Of a stretch of 64,000 bases of DNA, positions 62,047 through 64,000 are shown piece by piece. The first letter of the stretch is position 1; each line of letters begins with the position of its first letter. A program made the translations under genes and the position numbers. The notes beneath the pieces were generated by a model that did no database searches, was not told the origin of the DNA, and saw only the letters and a program-made list of their open reading frames with translations. This stretch comes from Hirschia sp964342355 (GTDB lineage Bacteria; Pseudomonadota; Alphaproteobacteria; Caulobacterales; Hyphomonadaceae): contig CAYFFG010000002.1 of assembly GCA_964342355.1 (NCBI GenBank), positions 204,670 through 268,669 on the forward strand, given 5' to 3'.

Positions 62047-62100
62047 CTTGCAAATTGCAAGCACCCATGAGACAAGCGCAATGTACTTGCATTTTGCAAG
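62047..62100. promoter_or_regulatory. Paired operators of the HxlR regulator
   Basis: CTTGCAAATTGCAAG (62047-62061, perfect dyad) and CTTGCATTTTGCAAG (62086-62100) are 39 bases apart. They occupy the divergent intergenic space between the HxlR gene and the gene at 62131, so each promoter has one. About four helical turns of spacing would allow cooperative binding. Confidence 0.7.
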
Positions 62101-62130
62101 CACATAAAATCCATGAGGGGATTTATTGTC

Positions 62131-62760
62131 ATGCGCCTTCAACACGCCGCCATCAGCGTAGGCATCGGCTTGCTCTTCTTGCTCGCCTCAATGGTCTGGT
62201 TTCGCTGGAACACAACCAAGCTGACTCAGCCGGAAATAGACACTTATCTTGAGCAAATCGCAGCCCAGACTCAGGTCCCCGGCGGGCGTCATGACATGGC
62301 TAATCTGCGCACATTTATGGAAAACGACGACGGAAAACCCTTCTTCGTAGTCAATCTCTACCGTTTTCACGACACAGCGGACTATGCCCCCAACACTGGC
62401 CATAGCGGCTCAGGCGAAGACGCCTTCCAGCGCTTTACCAATGTGATGGTGGGCCTGATTTTGTCGCGCGGCTCTTACCCCATGTTTTCCAGCAATCAAG
62501 CCGACGCTTACAGCGACTGGGACCGTGTCGCCATCGTGCGCTATCGCAGCCGCCGCGACCTTATGAATATCTACCTGACCGACGCCTTTGCCGACGCATC
62601 ACAACACAAATGGGCCGCCATCAAAGACCATAACCGCATGGTCGTCAGCGCCCGCAATATCCCAGGCATCGAACCTGTCCTCATTATTTTAAGCGTCAGC
62701 CTCGCTATGGCCGTGTTTGTTGGGTTTGGGTTGGTAAGCCGCCCCACGCGCTTAGGATGA
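62131..62760 (+). CDS. Membrane-anchored DUF1330-like protein
   Basis: The protein (209 aa) has an N-terminal membrane helix (AAISVGIGLLFLLASMVWF), a ferredoxin-like domain with FFVVNLYRFHD (about 71-81), WDRVAIVRYRSRRDLMNIYL (about 135-154), and a C-terminal helix (LIILSVSLAMAVFVGFGLVS). The central part resembles DUF1330 / dimeric alpha-beta barrel domains. GAGGGGA lies 10 bases before ATG 62131; ATG 62113 is an alternative. It should be controlled by the divergent HxlR protein. Function unknown. Confidence 0.65.
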   Translation: MRLQHAAISVGIGLLFLLASMVWFRWNTTKLTQPEIDTYLEQIAAQTQVPGGRHDMANLRTFMENDDGKPFFVVNLYRFHDTADYAPNTGHSGSGEDAFQRFTNVMVGLILSRGSYPMFSSNQADAYSDWDRVAIVRYRSRRDLMNIYLTDAFADASQHKWAAIKDHNRMVVSARNIPGIEPVLIILSVSLAMAVFVGFGLVSRPTRLG

Positions 62761-62780
62761 GCCAAGGACGGTCAGAAGGC

Positions 62781-63794
62781 TTAGGAGGGTAGCTCTCCCA
62801 ACTCTCCCTCAAGAATTGCGGCCGAGATTGGCCCCTTAAACGAACGAACGGATTTGAACCCCAAATCTGAAACTCGCGTGTCCAGTCCCCGATTTCCAGA
62901 ATAATTTTGGTAGACAACCTCTTCCGGTTTACAATTTTTCAAACCCAAAGTTGTGATATTTTCTTGCGAAAAGTGGAATCCCAAGAAGATTAACTTCGTC
63001 GCCTCAGCTACAAGGTCTGCTGCCCCATCATTAAGGTAATTCTCAGGCTTATTATGTGCAAATACAATTTCCGAACATGTTGGGTCAAATATTGATTTGC
63101 CGTTATGGTCAGTATCCCAAACGATCTTTCCATGCGGATATTTTATATCAAATATCTCCCTAAATTTTCCCACATTTCTGGTTGGGTGCTCCCAAACAAA
63201 CGATCCTACTTTTTCAAATAGCCGATCATAGTTGAAACTGACAATTCCGTACTTCTGAGTATCTAGAACCGCCAGTTCGTTACGCATCATTGAACAGAAC
63301 AAATGTATCCAATTTGAAAGCAATTCCTGTTTATTCTTCTTAGGATTTTCAATCTGCTTGTTGTTAAACTTGAAAATTTCATTGTCATTTTCATCTTTTG
63401 CGAACCCCTTCCTTAGTGACTCAGTTATCAGTTGCGCGCACAGAACTTTAATGATGTCGGCGTGTTCAGGATACTCCAGTGCTAATGTATCTAAAGAATA
63501 AGCCGGTGCGACCTTCATAGCGTCTAGTAGGTCAGATATTGGTTTGTCCGATATGTGCTTGCTTCCATTTTCAAGATCTTCCAGCATGAAAGGCAACAGC
63601 GATTTATACCTTGCATGTGATTTAACAAACGCAACCATTTGCGAGTAATTATAAAAGCTATCTCTACGTGCTTCCGATCTCAAAGCCCGAAGAAACTCTT
63701 CCAACAAATCTCTGGCTTGATTATACATTTCATCACCCAGAGGTAGGCCAAAATCAGCGCTTGCGCCCGCACCTAGAACCACAACTGTCTTCAT
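62781..63794 (-). CDS. SIR2-like domain protein (probable defence)
   Basis: The 337-aa protein has the SIR2 fold start VVVLGAGASADFGLPLGDEM (about 4-23) and the central IVSFNYDRLFE (about 193-203), with YPHGKI and KLIFLGFHFSQENI near the end. This is the SIR2_2 type common in anti-phage systems, where it degrades NAD+. The gene is clearly more AT-rich than its neighbours, suggesting separate transfer. No partner gene lies on either side within the window, though one may start beyond 64000. Confidence 0.75.
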   Translation of the reverse strand: MKTVVVLGAGASADFGLPLGDEMYNQARDLLEEFLRALRSEARRDSFYNYSQMVAFVKSHARYKSLLPFMLEDLENGSKHISDKPISDLLDAMKVAPAYSLDTLALEYPEHADIIKVLCAQLITESLRKGFAKDENDNEIFKFNNKQIENPKKNKQELLSNWIHLFCSMMRNELAVLDTQKYGIVSFNYDRLFEKVGSFVWEHPTRNVGKFREIFDIKYPHGKIVWDTDHNGKSIFDPTCSEIVFAHNKPENYLNDGAADLVAEATKLIFLGFHFSQENITTLGLKNCKPEEVVYQNYSGNRGLDTRVSDLGFKSVRSFKGPISAAILEGELGELPS

Positions 63795-64000
63795 TGTTTC
63801 CTCATCGTCTTCGTGACCGACGGATTACTTTCTAAAATCAATGCCGCTGAAAACTGACCATACATAACTTAGCTTCCACGCAAAGCGCGGCGTAATTTAC
63901 TTTTCTCACCGCCTCCCCCGCGCATCTGGGGATCCATGCCGCAGCTTATCCATGCCGGAAGCGTCTAAAAGCCCCGCCCCAGCGGCCATCCCCCAAAACT
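63795..64000. other. Right-end stretch without a supported gene
   Basis: These 206 bases are upstream of the SIR2-like gene. No open frame with a start and ribosome site, hairpin-terminator or repeat stands out. GC content rises again towards the end, which may be the edge of the AT-rich defence gene insertion. Confidence 0.4.

Overview
The window reads as part of an alphaproteobacterial genome carrying a large integrated mobile island loaded with anti-phage and heavy-metal genes. The backbone genes (ParB-type partition protein, ArdA anti-restriction protein and two small partner genes, and a tyrosine integrase at the far end) are of the kind found on alphaproteobacterial plasmids and integrative elements. 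A marine Hyphomonadaceae/Maricaulales-like host is possible, but that is a guess from gene style. No rRNA, tRNA or CRISPR array was seen.

Layout. 1-9 kb: backbone operon ardA - 160 aa - 75 aa - parB (minus strand, with terminator), structured non-coding stretches, a two-gene pair (two-TM protein plus Mrr-like nuclease) and a complete Gabija system (gajA-gajB). 9-11.2 kb: an isochorismatase-like protein, a sterol-desaturase-like enzyme and an AraC regulator broken by one in-frame TGA. 11.2-31.7 kb: two copies of a Zn/Cd/Pb-type module, each with a small secreted protein, czcCBA, a merR gene and a divergent cation transporter. Module 1 also has lspA; module 2 also has a P1B ATPase and two membrane methyltransferase-like genes. 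Between them lies a multicopper oxidase operon. 31.9-53.5 kb: three head-to-tail copper operons (cusCBA-cusF-PepSY; P1B copper ATPase, CDF, methyltransferases and small membrane proteins; copA/copB multicopper oxidase set), each preceded by the same 17-bp CsoR-type operator, with csoR at the far end. 53.5-55.4 kb: a DUF6010-like membrane protein and a HEPN-like protein downstream of csoR. 55.4-58.3 kb: merR and merTPFA. 58.5-60.2 kb: a small gene and the integrase. 60.2-64 kb: probably flanking chromosome, with an SLC13 permease remnant, an OmpA-like lipid-anchor-free outer-membrane/peptidoglycan protein, an HxlR regulator with paired operators, a DUF1330-like membrane protein and a SIR2-like gene.

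How the genes work together. MerR-type promoters with 19-bp spacers precede both czc operons, both divergent transporters, the multicopper oxidase operon and merTPFA. Their dyads differ by module, so regulatory pairings can be predicted. Copper genes instead carry ATACC-N7-GGTAT operators, fitting the C-H-C type CsoR encoded here. Four operons open with a small secreted Cys/His-rich protein with a CxxC motif and a proline-rich tail. A previously unlisted 47-aa peptide with two Cys-Cys pairs opens one copper operon. These small proteins, together with a structured repeat element shared by the parB 3' flank and the Gabija upstream region, are the best candidates for undescribed biology here.
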